From positions 56,448,421 through 56,512,420 of the forward strand of contig CM060978.1 in NCBI GenBank assembly GCA_030765065.1: a stretch of DNA of 64,000 nucleotides, read 5' to 3'. A program made the translations under genes and the position numbers. This stretch comes from Deroplatys truncata (taxonomy: Eukaryota > Arthropoda > Insecta > Mantodea > Mantidae). Under the pieces are notes generated by a model. That model was not told the origin of the DNA. It saw nothing but the letters and a program-made list of their open reading frames with translations, and ran no database searches. The stretch's first letter is position 1. Each line of letters begins with the position of its first letter. This document shows positions 34,326 through 45,417 of this stretch, one piece after another.

Positions 34326-34427
34326 GTTCCAGAAATGCTTTATTAGGATTCAGGGGGCCTCAAAACATGTATTTCAGGTAAAATCTCGGTATAGAAATTT
34401 CTACTTACTATAGTAGTAGAGAAAATA
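32873..34427 (+). mobile_element. Tct element split by a solo LTR
   Basis: Part one, 32873-33437, ends in the phrase TTGGAAATACTAAACTC. Part two, 34195-34427, resumes with ACTCAAATACCAAGTTTGG. Removing the LTR restores the Tct phrase. A perfect CA tract of about 30 units at 34259-34321 makes this the longest in the family here. Confidence 0.8.
33438..34194 (-). mobile_element. LtrH, solo-LTR-like insertion
   Basis: On the minus strand it reads TCAGGCAGTATTTTATATCA ... CTGCGACA and is flanked by the 4-bp direct repeat ACTC (33434-33437 and 34195-34198). The complement carries in order a CRE-like TGACGTCA (about 33979), ATTGGCTG and AACCAATAGG CCAAT boxes, a TATATATTC TATA-like word, and GCAATAAAAGTG as a polyadenylation signal near 33620. 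Its first 14 bp resemble those of LtrG. No protein-coding interior remains. It is transcribed, if at all, in the DDR sense. Confidence 0.65.
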
Positions 34428-35200
34428 AATACATAACTTAAGGATTAAAGGAGCTGATTCATGATAGATACTTAAGAGATGTACACGAAATTGTATCAAT
34501 ATTTTCCATAATGAGCCAATTATGAACCTGTTTTAATGGCAGGATTGCATAAACAGCCTGTAAAAGTTTCAGTCTAGTGTCTTAAATAGTTTTAGGGATA
34601 ATGAGGCATGAATTACGTAGATTTATCATTGGTGGGATAGGGCTTGGCTCTTAATCTCACCTTAATAATTCACTGCACTTTCTGTGAAAGCCAAGGCTCC
34701 CCTACCGGAGAAATGGCACCATTCCAATGAATTTAAAGTGGCTTGAGAAAATCTGTTGCCATCAGACGAAGAGTGACAGAACATGTACACAAATTATGCA
34801 TGACGCAGTAACTGAATTGTGAGAGAAGCAGTCTACAGAAAATGAAATTACTCACCAAGTAAACGAGGTCAATTTGTTTCATACATGTGCGTGCGCGTGT
34901 GTGTCTGCGACATAACTGAGTTAGCGAGTTTTGCAAACCACATTTTGTTTCATTAGCACTGGGAATCCGGGTAAGGCCTTTGTTTCTCTGTGGGGAATTC
35001 TTGACTTGTAACGTTGGCACTTCAAGGAAAAATGTAAATGCAACAACGTTATGAAACTCCTGTAGCGCCCTTATCGGTTTAAGAATTATCTCTCCTCAGA
35101 GAACGCAGAGAGTTCCAGTAAGTTCTAACTACGTTGAGCCTTTCTTCCTGTTTAAGAATTGCTAGCAGTTCACAACTATCAAAGAGAATAAAAGGCAGAA
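34428..35200. other. Unassigned intron sequence
   Basis: No recognisable gene or family repeat. A short TG-rich stretch lies at about 34886-34902. Confidence 0.4.
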
Positions 35201-35262
35201 AGAAATCTGTGTTGCATTTACATGACTTTCTCTACTCACTGTGCTACAAAATATTCTTAAAA
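35201..35262 (+). mobile_element. Tct 5'-end stub
   Basis: About 60 bp with TTTACATGACTTTCTCTACT and a following CTACAAAATATTCTT, directly before the next complete Tct-B 5' end. Confidence 0.5.
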
Positions 35263-35327
35263 ATCTAATGTGTTACATTCACATGCCTTTTCTCTACCCT
35301 CTATCCCTTATTAGTGGGTATACAAAT

Positions 35328-36205
35328 TGAGGCAGTATTTTTAACACTTAAATGATTTCAGTCAAATTACATAATATGTATATTCAATAATGTAGGAGCT
35401 GTGGGAATAATGTTAAAAAATGCTAACAATGAGGTAACCTTAAGGCAATAATGAGTTTAATAATACTACTTCTGATTATTGGAGTAACAATAATGTAATT
35501 TTAGTGACAGTTTATAAAATAGCCAATCAACAACCAGAAAAAGCTTTAGTTAAATGAAGGTATTCTATTGGATTAGGAATAGCCAATCAGAGACTGGAAA
35601 TACAGAAATTTACAAGTTTAGACGGTTGAAATCAATTCATTTTCCTGCAGACAGTGCTCATAACTGGATGCGTTGCTTGTGCGTCCTCGAGAGATTTAAT
35701 ACGTAATCGTGTGAGACAAAAATAAGTTTACGTGTTAAAAAGTGTAAGTAATTAATTAATAAAAAGTAACTCACAGCTCTCTATATCAGTGAAGAGTTAT
35801 TTAAATCGTGTCAGGCATTAATAAAAGGAGTGAAGTAAAATTATAATGTGTGTAAGCACATCACAAACCTGCCAAGATATCCATGTCTCTAAAATAAATA
35901 TTGACGCAGCCGAGGCAACATAAATATAATATTTAAAGAAACAGTTAAATTACAAAGTTAATAGTTTTTTAAACTTTGGAGCAAAGGCCACCTGAAAGTA
36001 CATTTGGGGCGAAGGATACCGGAAACTTGTTTACCATACGTGCGGTTGCAACTACTACAAGTTCGGCTCCCCAACAGTTGAAATATAATACAACTCCTTC
36101 AATACAAACTACTTCAAATTGATGCTTAAAGCGTGGTAAAAGTAAGTAACAAACCATCTTCCCAAATTGGCGTCCATACGTGGAGCTAATAAATAATCTT
36201 CTTCA
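35328..36205 (+). mobile_element. LtrG copy 3, solo-LTR-like
   Basis: TGAGGCAG ... CTTCTTCA with 4-bp duplication AAAT (35324-35327 and 36206-36209). It has the CCAAT-bearing TATAAAATAGCCAATCAAC, TGACGCAGCCGAGGCAA, and three primer-binding-site-like units toward the 3' end (GGTTGCAACTACTACAAGTT, then GATGCTTAAAGCGTGG, then TTGGCGTCCATACGTGG). Confidence 0.7.
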
Positions 36206-36275
36206 AAATTATTCTTACGAAAGTTCATTTTAATTGAGATAAACCTTTGCAGAAACACCTACACATTTCGTTATA

Positions 36276-36777
36276 CAGGGTTATTGAAAAAGAAGGAACA
36301 AATTTGAAATATTTATTTCTAATGAACGACAATAGATAACGACGCATACAACACATCATTGAACAGAGGAAATTTAAAAGTTTTAAGCCCCACCTATTAG
36401 TTCCATTCAGTGCCTACAGCGGCGCTGTGTTTGTTTACGATACAAGGCGACGCTACAGCAAAAGTCGTTTTCTGTGCTGCATTATGCAAAGAGTGAATCC
36501 ATTGTTTCATTGCAGCGTGCATTTCGTTGTAAGTTCAACAACGAGCCGCCGTGTCATAAAAAATTTACAATTGATACAAAAAATTCGTAGAAGATGGTTG
36601 CGTATGCAAACGGAAAAGCACTGGTCGTCCTCGCATAACAAATGTGCTCATTTTGAACATATAAAATAAAAGTTTGAACTTTTCTCTATTCAGTGATGTA
36701 TCGGCATGTTTCGCCATCTATTGTTGTTCATTAGAAATAAATATTTAAAGCCTGTTCCTTCTTTTTGAATAACCCTA
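36276..36777 (+). mobile_element. Mariner-type element with ~60-bp inverted ends, internally deleted
   Basis: TA target sites at 36274-36275 and 36778-36779. Ends CAGGGTTATTGAAAAAGAAG and its complement match for about 60 bp with few changes. The 380-bp centre encodes only the helix-turn-helix start of a DD34-type transposase in shifting frames (ALHYAKSESIVSLQRAF, FNNEPPC, then YANGKA). The catalytic DDE half is deleted. It is non-autonomous and could be mobilised only by a full relative. Confidence 0.8.
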
Positions 36778-36982
36778 TAGGTACTAAGAGAACAGCGATA
36801 GTTAAATATTTAAGAACTCGACTCTATATGCTGACTTTAAATTCCATAATGTTTCCATGACATTGCCAGAAACTGAAAATCTACAGGACTTTAATAATAT
36901 TGAACAACTTAAACCATTAATAACGAATATCTCGGAAATGGCATGCCATAAATGGGTTAAAATGACTCTTTATTATTTTTAA

Positions 36983-38127
36983 GTGATAGCTATGTTTTAC
37001 AAAATGATTGGAGTAACGTTTCCTTTTATGAGTTTTATTCATTTGGAATGTATTTTCATTCTATTTCACAAAGTGATTACGATTGTTTGCTGGTTTTGCC
37101 TTCAACACCCAGTGTGTCATATTGAGCCCTTTAAAATAATATTACAATTTTATTTATCGACATGCCTTACGTTTACTTCATGCGGTCCCATACTTGATGT
37201 AATAATTGACCTTTATTCATATTGTTGTGGTATAAATGAACAACAATGGACTTTTGTCGTTCTCTTGCAAAAATCAGTTTATTTCATGCACTCCGTTATT
37301 GACATTTTATTTTATGATGTAACAATTAAATTTTAGTCATATTATTGTGGTATGAACTAGTAACAATGCACACTATACGACGTTCTTTGTTGTCCTTCCC
37401 TTGCAAGAATCATACAAGGGTGATAGTGAGGTGAAGGTTGAAATATATCTGAAACGTTATTTACGTGAAGATGAGCTACTTTCAGAGTTACAAAGAGTTC
37501 TGGTGAAGAATTCAAATGGTAGTGAACGTTTTTCTGACGACTCAGAAGAAGAGTTTATACCTCAGACAACTAGAGAAGATGAATCATCTAATAGTAATGA
37601 TACTGATTCTCAGCAACTTATAGAGGAACTACGCTTAGACTATGTGAAGTGACGCTCACTTCCTAGGACCACAGAGGAGATGAAAATGAAGGCAAACAGC
37701 ACAGAAACGTAAATATCATGTTCTTAAATTTTGTAAGTGTAATAAAACTACTTTCAAGTGCACTGTTTGTAAGAAAATGCTTTGTGGAAAATTGCAAAAA
37801 GAAAACTGAATACAAATGTTTCAATTGTAATTTCTGTAAGCATTAATAATTCTATCTTTCTATGCATTTAAAACCAAATGTTTGGGTTTTACGGGTTTTT
37901 AGTGACATTTGTTTATTTTTTAATTAGTTGATGTATTTGTGTTTTTTTCATATTTATTCACAATTCTATCTTATCTGGCATATAAATCGCGTAAAAACAT
38001 TAAAATATAATAATTGAATACAAATACAGTTTTGAAATAATGATGCAGAACATTTAGATTAATATCATACTGTCAAAATGACCCCTCTGGGCGTTAGAGA
38101 GGGCAGAAAAGCCTGGGCATCCTAGTG
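36983..38127 (+). mobile_element. piggyBac-like deletion derivative
   Basis: Flanked by TTAA at 36979-36982 and 38128-38131, the exact target used by piggyBac transposases. The right end, read inward, is CACTAGGATGCCCAGG. An 83-codon frame (37401-37652) is acidic (SDDSEEEFIPQTTREDESSN), like piggyBac N-termini. After a gap in another frame it gives a Cys-rich end: FKCTVCKKMLCG and YKCFNCNFCKH then stop, like the C-terminal zinc-binding domain of piggyBac transposases. The central DDE domain is missing. An internal direct repeat of about 55 bp occurs at 37195-37255 and 37316-37371. Left inverted end is weak. Confidence 0.6.
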
Positions 38128-38539
38128 TTAAAAGAGCTATATATTTTTTTTTGTGTATTACGTTTTCGTCTATCAATTAAGTTTACCAGTTATAGAAGAT
38201 TATACAAAAATCCTTCGGAGGAAGAGGACTTCACAGGCTATTCTCATAGAATTCAAGATAAACATTGGTATATAAATATCTATAATATGTGGTATTTGAA
38301 TTAAAATATAAGAGCCATTTTTTAGAAAATCCAAAATTTCATAAATGTTTCATATAAAGGGTAATTTGGAGTGGAGGTATTTTCCTGAAAGTCCTTGTGT
38401 CATTCCTTTGGAAGATACTGAATCTAAATATCAATTTTAGCACTTTCCAACTTTTTCCTTTTGAGTTACGCTGATGTCTAGATATCAATTATGGCGTGGA
38501 ATGTAATACCTCCTCTTCGTGATAGAGGAGATAAAAGAT

Positions 38540-40640
38540 TCTTCTGTCTTCTGCTTGCTAATCGAGACGAACTTTCATTAAACATTACGTTATAGGTGTA
38601 AGGGGAATATAGTAGACGATAATTAGATTTTTAAAAAGAAATGTTCACTATGTGACGATTTTGCAACTCCATTCTCTTTTGATGACCACAACAATAAGCG
38701 AAAGTTAAAGTATTTGAATATGTAAAACAATACCAATGAATATCTCCGAAATTGTTAATATCGCAAATATTTTATTTGACATAAATTGTGTGATTTAATG
38801 ACATTTAATTTTTTTTAGTAAGATTTTGTCTTATCTTTTACGGTTTAGCAATTTTATTATGCAAAAGCAATTCAGAATGAAGAAAGTTTAGCACTGCATT
38901 CGCAGAAACTTCAAGATAGTCACTTTTTCATGTAAATGTTTTGAACAGGAGGTATCTTAATCAAAACTGTTAGAACCATTATTGAGAAAATATAAAATTT
39001 TAAAACCTATTACATGTAAAGGGTACTTTGGTAGGTACTGATAAATATCAAGTTTAATATTTATTGAACATATAATTTTGGTTTTATGCTGTTTATAGAC
39101 ACACACTCGAGTCAGTTTCTAAAACTGCTTTTTCTGAATTCATGGGGGCTCAAAACCGACTACGAATATTTTGGGAGAATACAATACTTCCTTCACGTAG
39201 GTGTTAGAAAAATTAAAAATTCATAATTTTTCGAAAATTTAAAACAAATCTGATGTGTTACACTCACATGACTTTCTCTACTCTTGTACAAACTATTTTT
39301 ATAAACCCTTATTCTACATATGCTTTATGTTAATCCAGATGTTAATCTTATTGCTAATTTTCTTGTAGGTGCAAGGGGAATATGGTAGGCTTTAAGCGAT
39401 AGTCAAATATTTTAAGACTGGTTGCTATGTGGAGTATTCCATTCTCTTTGTATGTCCAGGACATAAAAAATTAATAACGAATTCCCATTTGAGAAAAAGT
39501 AGGTATAAGCATTAGAAAATTTAGAGGAATAACAAGCAATATCTCGAAAATGGTTCACTGAACAAAAAAAATGTATATGCTATAAATTGTGTGTTTTAAC
39601 GCGATCTACATATTTTGTGTAGTAAAATTCTGCTTATCTCTTATGGTTTACGAGTTATGCAAAAGTCGTTTGCAATGAAGAATACTTTTGGAGACATTCC
39701 CAGAAAATTCGAGATATACATTTCATTTGTCATTAAAATATCTTAAACATATGATATTTTAATCAAAATCATTAGAGCCATTTTTGAAAAAATTAAAATT
39801 TTCGAAAAATGTTCCATTTAAAGGGTAATCTGGGGTGGGGGGATTTTCTTGAAAACCTTCGTGTCACATCTCTGAAATATACTGAACCTAAATACCAAGT
39901 TTGGTGTTTATACGACGTTCGTTTCTGAGTTATGCTGTTCAAAGATAGACAGACACACACACAGACACACACACGGACGTGTTTCCAAAAATGCTTTTTT
40001 TATTCAGGGGGTCATAAAACATATATATTCCGGTGAAATCTCGGTATCAAATTTTTGGGTGGAATACAATACTTCCCCTACTTGCTATACGTAGTAGAGA
40101 AAGTTATAAGTATATTTATAAAATGTTCAATGTGTAAAACCTGTTTTTGACATAAATTCTGTGACTTAACACGATCTAATTTTTTGATAAGGTTTGGTTT
40201 ATCGTATATGGTTTAACAATTTTTTTTATAAAAAAAGGCATTCAAAATGAAGAAGACTAAACAAGGTATCTGCAGAAAGTTCAAGGTATGCACTTTATCA
40301 AGTAAACTTCCTAAACGTATGGTATTTTAATCAAAATCGTTAGAACTATTTTTGAGAAAATAACAACGCAAGTTAAACATTTTCCATGTAAGTGGTAGTT
40401 TGTGATGGAGAGATTTTCTTAAAAGATGCCGAACATAAAATATTTTGATGTTTCACCGACGTTTGGTTTTGAGTTATGTTGTCTGCAGACATACACATGC
40501 AGTCGCGTGTAACTTTTTCTAAAAGGCTGGTATTCAGCTGACCTCAAAAAGCGTTTTTCTATGAAATTTTTATTTCAAATTTTTGGATGGAATACAAAAC
40601 TTCCTCTTCTTAGCATAGGAGTAGATAAAGTATAAACAAT
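38540..40640 (+). mobile_element. Tct-C copy interrupted by a Tct-A insertion
   Basis: Old Tct sequence at 38540-39247 and again at 40105-40640, with weak but ordered family phrases (for example TTAGAACCATTATTGAGAAA near 38970 and ATCAAAATCGTTAGAACTAT near 40331). Both parts contain the central body, so two old copies may be involved. Confidence 0.55.
39248..40104 (+). mobile_element. Tct-A element, full length
   Basis: TCTGATGTGTTACACTCACA to AGTAGAGAAAGT. CA tract short and interrupted (about 39948-39974). Body is close to consensus. Confidence 0.88.
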
Positions 40641-41328
40641 CTCTGACATTTAAACTCTTACAGAAATAAATTTCTGACGTGTGAAAGCGCTAATTTTGAT
40701 AATTCTTGACTTTGACATGTTTTCTTGCTTCAGATTACAACCCATTTTTACAGAAACTGCAAGTATTATATCCAAGTATTTATACTACTATACGTTATGT
40801 TATAAACCCTATATATAAAAATTTAAAAAGAAAGTTGTAATTTTCAAAGAATTATAAAACGAATAAAATGAAATATCTTCGAAAACGCCATAACATACAA
40901 GGTAATATTCTTTGTTCTTTATGGATATTGAATACGAAAATTTTCCTTTGCTATTGTGGTGGTGGTCTCTGGTTGATTCCTTGCCTCAGGCAGGGAATGG
41001 TTTTGGCGCCGGCTGGGGTGTTATTTCTTATAGAAATTTGAAGTGTTCGAAACTCCTATCAGGACACCGGCAGAAATTTCCAAGATCCCCTCCCCCAGCT
41101 TGTTGATAAAATTCAAGAAGCCGATTGATTATAAGAGAAGCAGTATAAAAGAAACGCTGAACCCGTTGTGTTCCACTCCATTTTGTTCTGATGTTTCATC
41201 AATAGCATTAGCAGTTAGCGTGTGGCTGGAAAAGAGTAGAAGTTTAGATGTTGGCCTGCGAAATGAAATGCTTTGTAAACGTAAAAAAATAAAAATATGT
41301 ATGTCAGGGTATGCATATAAAATACTCG
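40641..41328. other. Unassigned intron sequence
   Basis: Contains a short GC-richer patch at 40950-41110 with CCTTGCCTCAGGCAGGGAAT, probably a SINE scrap. No gene recognised. Confidence 0.4.
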
Positions 41329-42313
41329 TGAGGCAGTATTTTTAATACTTAAATGATTTCAGTCAAATTATATAATATAAAATATAATAACAGCCCGCCT
41401 TAAAGCAACATGTGTATAATATAACGTATAAGATGCATGTAACAGTGATTGTATTAATGCTTGTATTACTATGTACATGTTCAATAATGTTATGTGAATG
41501 TATTATGTAATTTAATAATGTAGGAGCTGTGAGGATAATAGGTTAAAAGTTGCTAAATATGAGGTAACAATGAGGTAACCTTGAGGCAAAACTGAATTAA
41601 AAGTTTAATAATGCTATTGGTAAGTCTTGGAGCAGCAATAATGTAATTTTTTGAGACAGTTTATAAAATAGCCAATCAACAACCAGAAAAAAGCTTAAGT
41701 TAAATAAACGTATACTATTATATAAATAAACGTATAAACTCTGTAGGAATAGCCAATCAGAGACTGAAATAGGGCAAATTGTACAAACTCAGAGTTCAGT
41801 TGCTAGCAGACAGCGTTCCTAACCGGACGCGAGACGCGTCCTCGAGAAGTTTAATACGTATTTAGTGTGAGACAAAAATAGTTTACGTGTTAAAAAGTGC
41901 AAGCAATTAATAAAAGAATCGCACAGCTCTGTATATCAGTCAAGTGTTATTTAAATCGTGTCAAGGATTAATAAATGGAGTGAAGTAAAATTATAGTAAC
42001 ATTCTTCAGCCTCGTTAAGAGATTCATGTCTCTACAAATTAATACTGACGCAGCCCAGGCAAACATAAATATATACTATTTAAAGAAACAGTAAAAATAC
42101 AAAGTTAATATTGTTAAACTTGGAGTGAAGGCTACCGGGTACCATACGTGCGGTTGCAACTACTTCAAGTTGGGCTCCCTAACAGGCGAATTACAAGTCG
42201 TCCTAAAATAAACAACATTTTCAAGTTGGTTTTCCATACGTGAAGCAACAACTTACTTCAAATTGGCGCCCAAAGCGTGGTGCAAACAAGGTAAAGACAA
42301 TACACCTTTCTCA
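41329..42313 (+). mobile_element. LtrG copy 4, longest, solo-LTR-like
   Basis: TGAGGCAG ... CCTTTCTCA with 4-bp duplication CTCG (41325-41328 and 42314-42317). Contains TATAAAATAGCCAATCAAC, a second GCCAATCAGAG, TGACGCAGCCCAGGCAA and, in its last 190 bp, three or four primer-binding-site-like units, the clearest being TTGGCGCCCAAAGCGTGG at about 42262-42279. Confidence 0.72.
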
Positions 42314-42317
42314 CTCG

Positions 42318-43037
42318 CCATCCCGATTATACGACCTATAGAATAAACAACGTGACAAATGTAACATAATTGACTACTTTGTATTATTCCTTATGCACAA
42401 GAAAAGATTGGGGACACAAAACCAGAAGGAAAATCTTGCTGGGTCTCCGCCACGGCCCTGGAGAGCAATGAAGACCCGCTATATTTTTTCCCCCAGAACA
42501 AATGATATCGCCACACTATCTACATATATTTCGCGTTCTCTCCCATGCGGTATGTTTTATGCACACTTGTGTGGTCAGGTGCACCAACCTTACACAGCCG
42601 TAAATCCCATTTGTGGGGCTTCTTTATGCTTTTATTGTGTGCTTGTTTCACATCAAGGCGGCAGTTGACTACGAAACATGGCCACATCTTCTGTTCATAC
42701 AGCTTAGCTGAGGCATACGTCTTGTCGCTTTGCCTTGCTTTGTTCTGCAAGTAGCGCAGCAGTAAAATGGAACAATGTCTTCACCTCAACTCGGCTTGAA
42801 ACAACTTTGGTGTTTGTGTTATGAAACTGCTGTGTTTCAAATACTAACACATTGGTCATTTAATACAGACCATCATATAGGTACCAACCAATTAGAGACT
42901 TGTGTTACTATTTATCATAATTAACTTAATCTAGCACCAACCTATATTAACTAGAGGAAATATTGTAATCTATACAAAAATTCCAAGTTCAAATTTTGCG
43001 GGGAATACACGTTTTGAGGTTTCCGAAGTAAACGAAA
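42318..43037. other. Unassigned intron sequence
   Basis: No repeat family recognised. Overlapping open frames on both strands at 42393-42754 are likely composition effects; no domain seen. Confidence 0.4.
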
Positions 43038-43213
43038 TCTGATTTTTTGCACTTCCAAGACTATTTTTACAAACGCTTATTCTTCATATCTTATTAGTAA
43101 TTTTCTTGTAGATGCAAGGGGAATATGGTAGCCTTTAAGTGATAGTCAAATATTTTAAGAGCTGGTTGCTATGTGGCGCATTCCATTCTCTTTGTATGTC
43201 CAGGACATAACAA
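43038..43213 (+). mobile_element. Tct-A 5' fragment
   Basis: First ~175 bp of a Tct copy, with an internal deletion after the CAAACGCTTATTCT word, ending in CCAGGACATAACAA where the next copy begins. Confidence 0.65.
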
Positions 43214-43365
43214 CAAAATCTGAAGTGTTATACTCACACGACTTTCTCTACTCTTGTATAAACTATTTTTATAAACGCTTATTCTCCATCTACTTTATGT
43301 TAATCGAGATAAACATTTGCAGACTCTATCTTATTGCTAATTTTCTTGTAGATGTAAGGGGAATA

Positions 43366-43577
43366 TATAGTGGTAGTGGCGGTATTTATTAAGTATTTAG
43401 TATTACATTAATTGCATAGCACAGTCACATGGGTCATAAGACCGTACATGCTCTCTAGAAAAATACCTGGTCTGTATACGTGACTTTCAGTATCGCCCAG
43501 AAAACAACTATTTTTTTTATAATCATCGCACTATATACATACATATAAAATTGCAAAAGCATTCTGAATCACACACT

Positions 43578-43635
<58 letters not shown>

Positions 43636-44156
43636 CGCGCACAAGTTCTCAAGCACCACATATATTTAAAGAAAAATTACATAAACACCTTATCTCTTAG
43701 TACACGTACTTCCATTAAGTATGCACCCAAGCTTGGCCAGTTTTGGCTGTTTAGAATCATGTCCCAGCATGCTGTCCTCCGTCTGTTGGAAGTCAAAAAT
43801 ACTTCCGGCAATAGTTTTTTCCTAATACCCTCCGTCTGCACGCATGCTGCCAAAATATGCGTCCAGGCAAATCTTCCTGCCATCATCATCAGGAATCTTG
43901 CGAGCTTTCCACCCTCCCAACCTAAGCCATGCTATTCCCGTCCTCTGTTTTATACCTAATTCCAAAATATATGTTTCCTTACCCCACCTAGTTTTTATTT
44001 CATTTTGTAGCTCCAATGTTGATCTTTGTCTACATTCAGATTCTATTTTCTGCCTGTTTATATCGCATAGTCGTCTTTTGACTTTTCTCACGGCACTGTG
44101 TGTATTTTCATTACCCCTTTGCCAGATATCATTTAAGCCAATTTTTGATAATTCGC
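43366..44156 (-). mobile_element. LINE-X insertion, 5'-truncated, minus strand
   Basis: The complement encodes ORF2 C-terminal residues (KTRWGKETYILELGIKQR, then TGIAWLRLGGWKAR), followed by a broken end and a 3' UTR of about 300 bp with a CA microsatellite at 43571-43633. The insertion interrupts Tct-A2, so this LINE moved after Tct-A2 was in place. Confidence 0.7.
43571..43633. repeat. (AC)n microsatellite
   Basis: About 27 AC units with a short imperfect start, in the LINE 3' UTR and not in Tct sequence. Confidence 0.95.
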
Positions 44157-44925
44157 GTATTTACAAAGGCAATATAGAAATACAGTAGCCTTTAAGCATA
44201 TACATATCTCTTAATAGCTGGTTGCTAGGTGCAGCACCATTCTCTTTGCCACAGATTAATACTCTTTGCATATCCAAAACAAAAAAAATGAATAACGAGT
44301 TCACATTTGAGAAAATAAGTATTGAAAAATTTAAGGCAGTAACAAGCAATATCTCGAAAATGGTTCACTCAACAACAAAAAATGTATATGACATAAATTG
44401 TGTGTTTTAACGCGATCTACATTTTTGTGTAGTAAAATTTTGTCTATCTCTTATGGTTTACCAGTTATGCAAAAGTCGTTCACAATGAAGAATACTTTTG
44501 GAGACATTCCCTGAAAATTCAAGATATACATTTTATTTGCCATAAAAATATCTTAAACATGTGATATTTTAATCAAAATCGTTTGAGCCCTTTTTGAGAA
44601 AATTAAAATTTTCGAAAAATGTTCCATGTAAAGGGTAATCTGGGGTGGGGGGATTTTCTTGTAAACCTTAGTGTCGCATCTCTGGAAGATACTGAACCTA
44701 AATACTAAGTTTGGTGTTTATCGGACTGTTCGTTTCTGAGTTATGCTGTTCACAGACAGACAGACAGACACACACACAGATACACACACGGATATGTTTA
44801 CAAAAATGCTTTTTTTTTTGGATTCAGGGGGTCTCAAAACATATATTTCCGGTGAAATCTCGGTATCAAATTTTTGGGTGGAATACAATACTTCCCCTAC
44901 TTACTTTGTAGTAGAGAAAGTAAAA

Positions 44926-45409
44926 ATAACGAATTCCCAGTTTAGACCAAGTAAAAAGTATTGGAAAGTTCAAACAAATAACAAAGAATATCTCGAAAAT
45001 GGGCCACTGGATAAAAAAAATGTATGACATAAATTCTGTGTTTTGACGAGATCTACATGTTTTGTATAATAAAATGTTGCCTATCTCTTACGGTTTGCCA
45101 GTTATACGAAAATTATTCAGAATGAGGAGGACCTTTGGGGACATTCCCATAAAACGTAAGGCATACATTTAATTTGACATAAAATGCCTTAAACATATGA
45201 TAGTTTTATCAAAATCGTTAGAACCATTTTTGAGAAAAGCAAAATTTTCGAAAAATTGTTCTATCCAAAGGGTAGTCTGTGGTGGGGGATTTTCTTCAAA
45301 TCTGTGTAGTATTCTTGGAAGATACTAAACTCCAATACCAAGTTTTATATATAACCGACTTTTAGTTTTTGAGTTATGAAGTGCCTTTCGTTCTGAATGA
45401 CTTTTCTAT
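44926..45409 (+). mobile_element. Tct-C fragment
   Basis: Starts in mid-body (AACGAATTCCCAGTTTAG) and runs to the GTTTTTGAGTTATG phrase at 45376, then loses similarity before the Mutator-like element at 45418. Confidence 0.6.
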
Positions 45410-45417
45410 TATTTGGC

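Larger units (their letters stand above)
35264..38531 (+). mobile_element. Tct-B host copy carrying three independent insertions
   Basis: The Tct-B sequence is present in four consecutive pieces: 35264-35327, 36206-36275, 36778-36982 and 38128-38531. Each junction matches the Tct-B consensus when the insert and one target copy are removed. Inserts in order are LtrG (4-bp duplication AAAT), a mariner-type element (TA) and a piggyBac-like element (TTAA). Total host length without inserts is about 730-740 bp, a normal Tct-B length. Confidence 0.85.
43219..44921 (+). mobile_element. Tct-A2 element split by a LINE insertion
   Basis: 5' part 43219-43365 ends GTAAGGGGAATATATA. The 3' part from about 44157 resumes TATTTACAAAGGCAATATAG, exactly the next phrase of the A2 subfamily. 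The A2 block and a short CA tract (44755-44788) are present and the end AGTAGAGAAAGT is intact at 44921. Confidence 0.8.

Noticed and set aside
36983-37336. 117-codon hydrophobic frame as a membrane protein gene
   Set aside because: It lies across the left end of the piggyBac-like element, contains part of an internal direct repeat and has no family features.
42393-42754. Overlapping open frames on both strands as a gene
   Set aside because: Short, no domain features, no splice or promoter context. Open on both strands because of composition.
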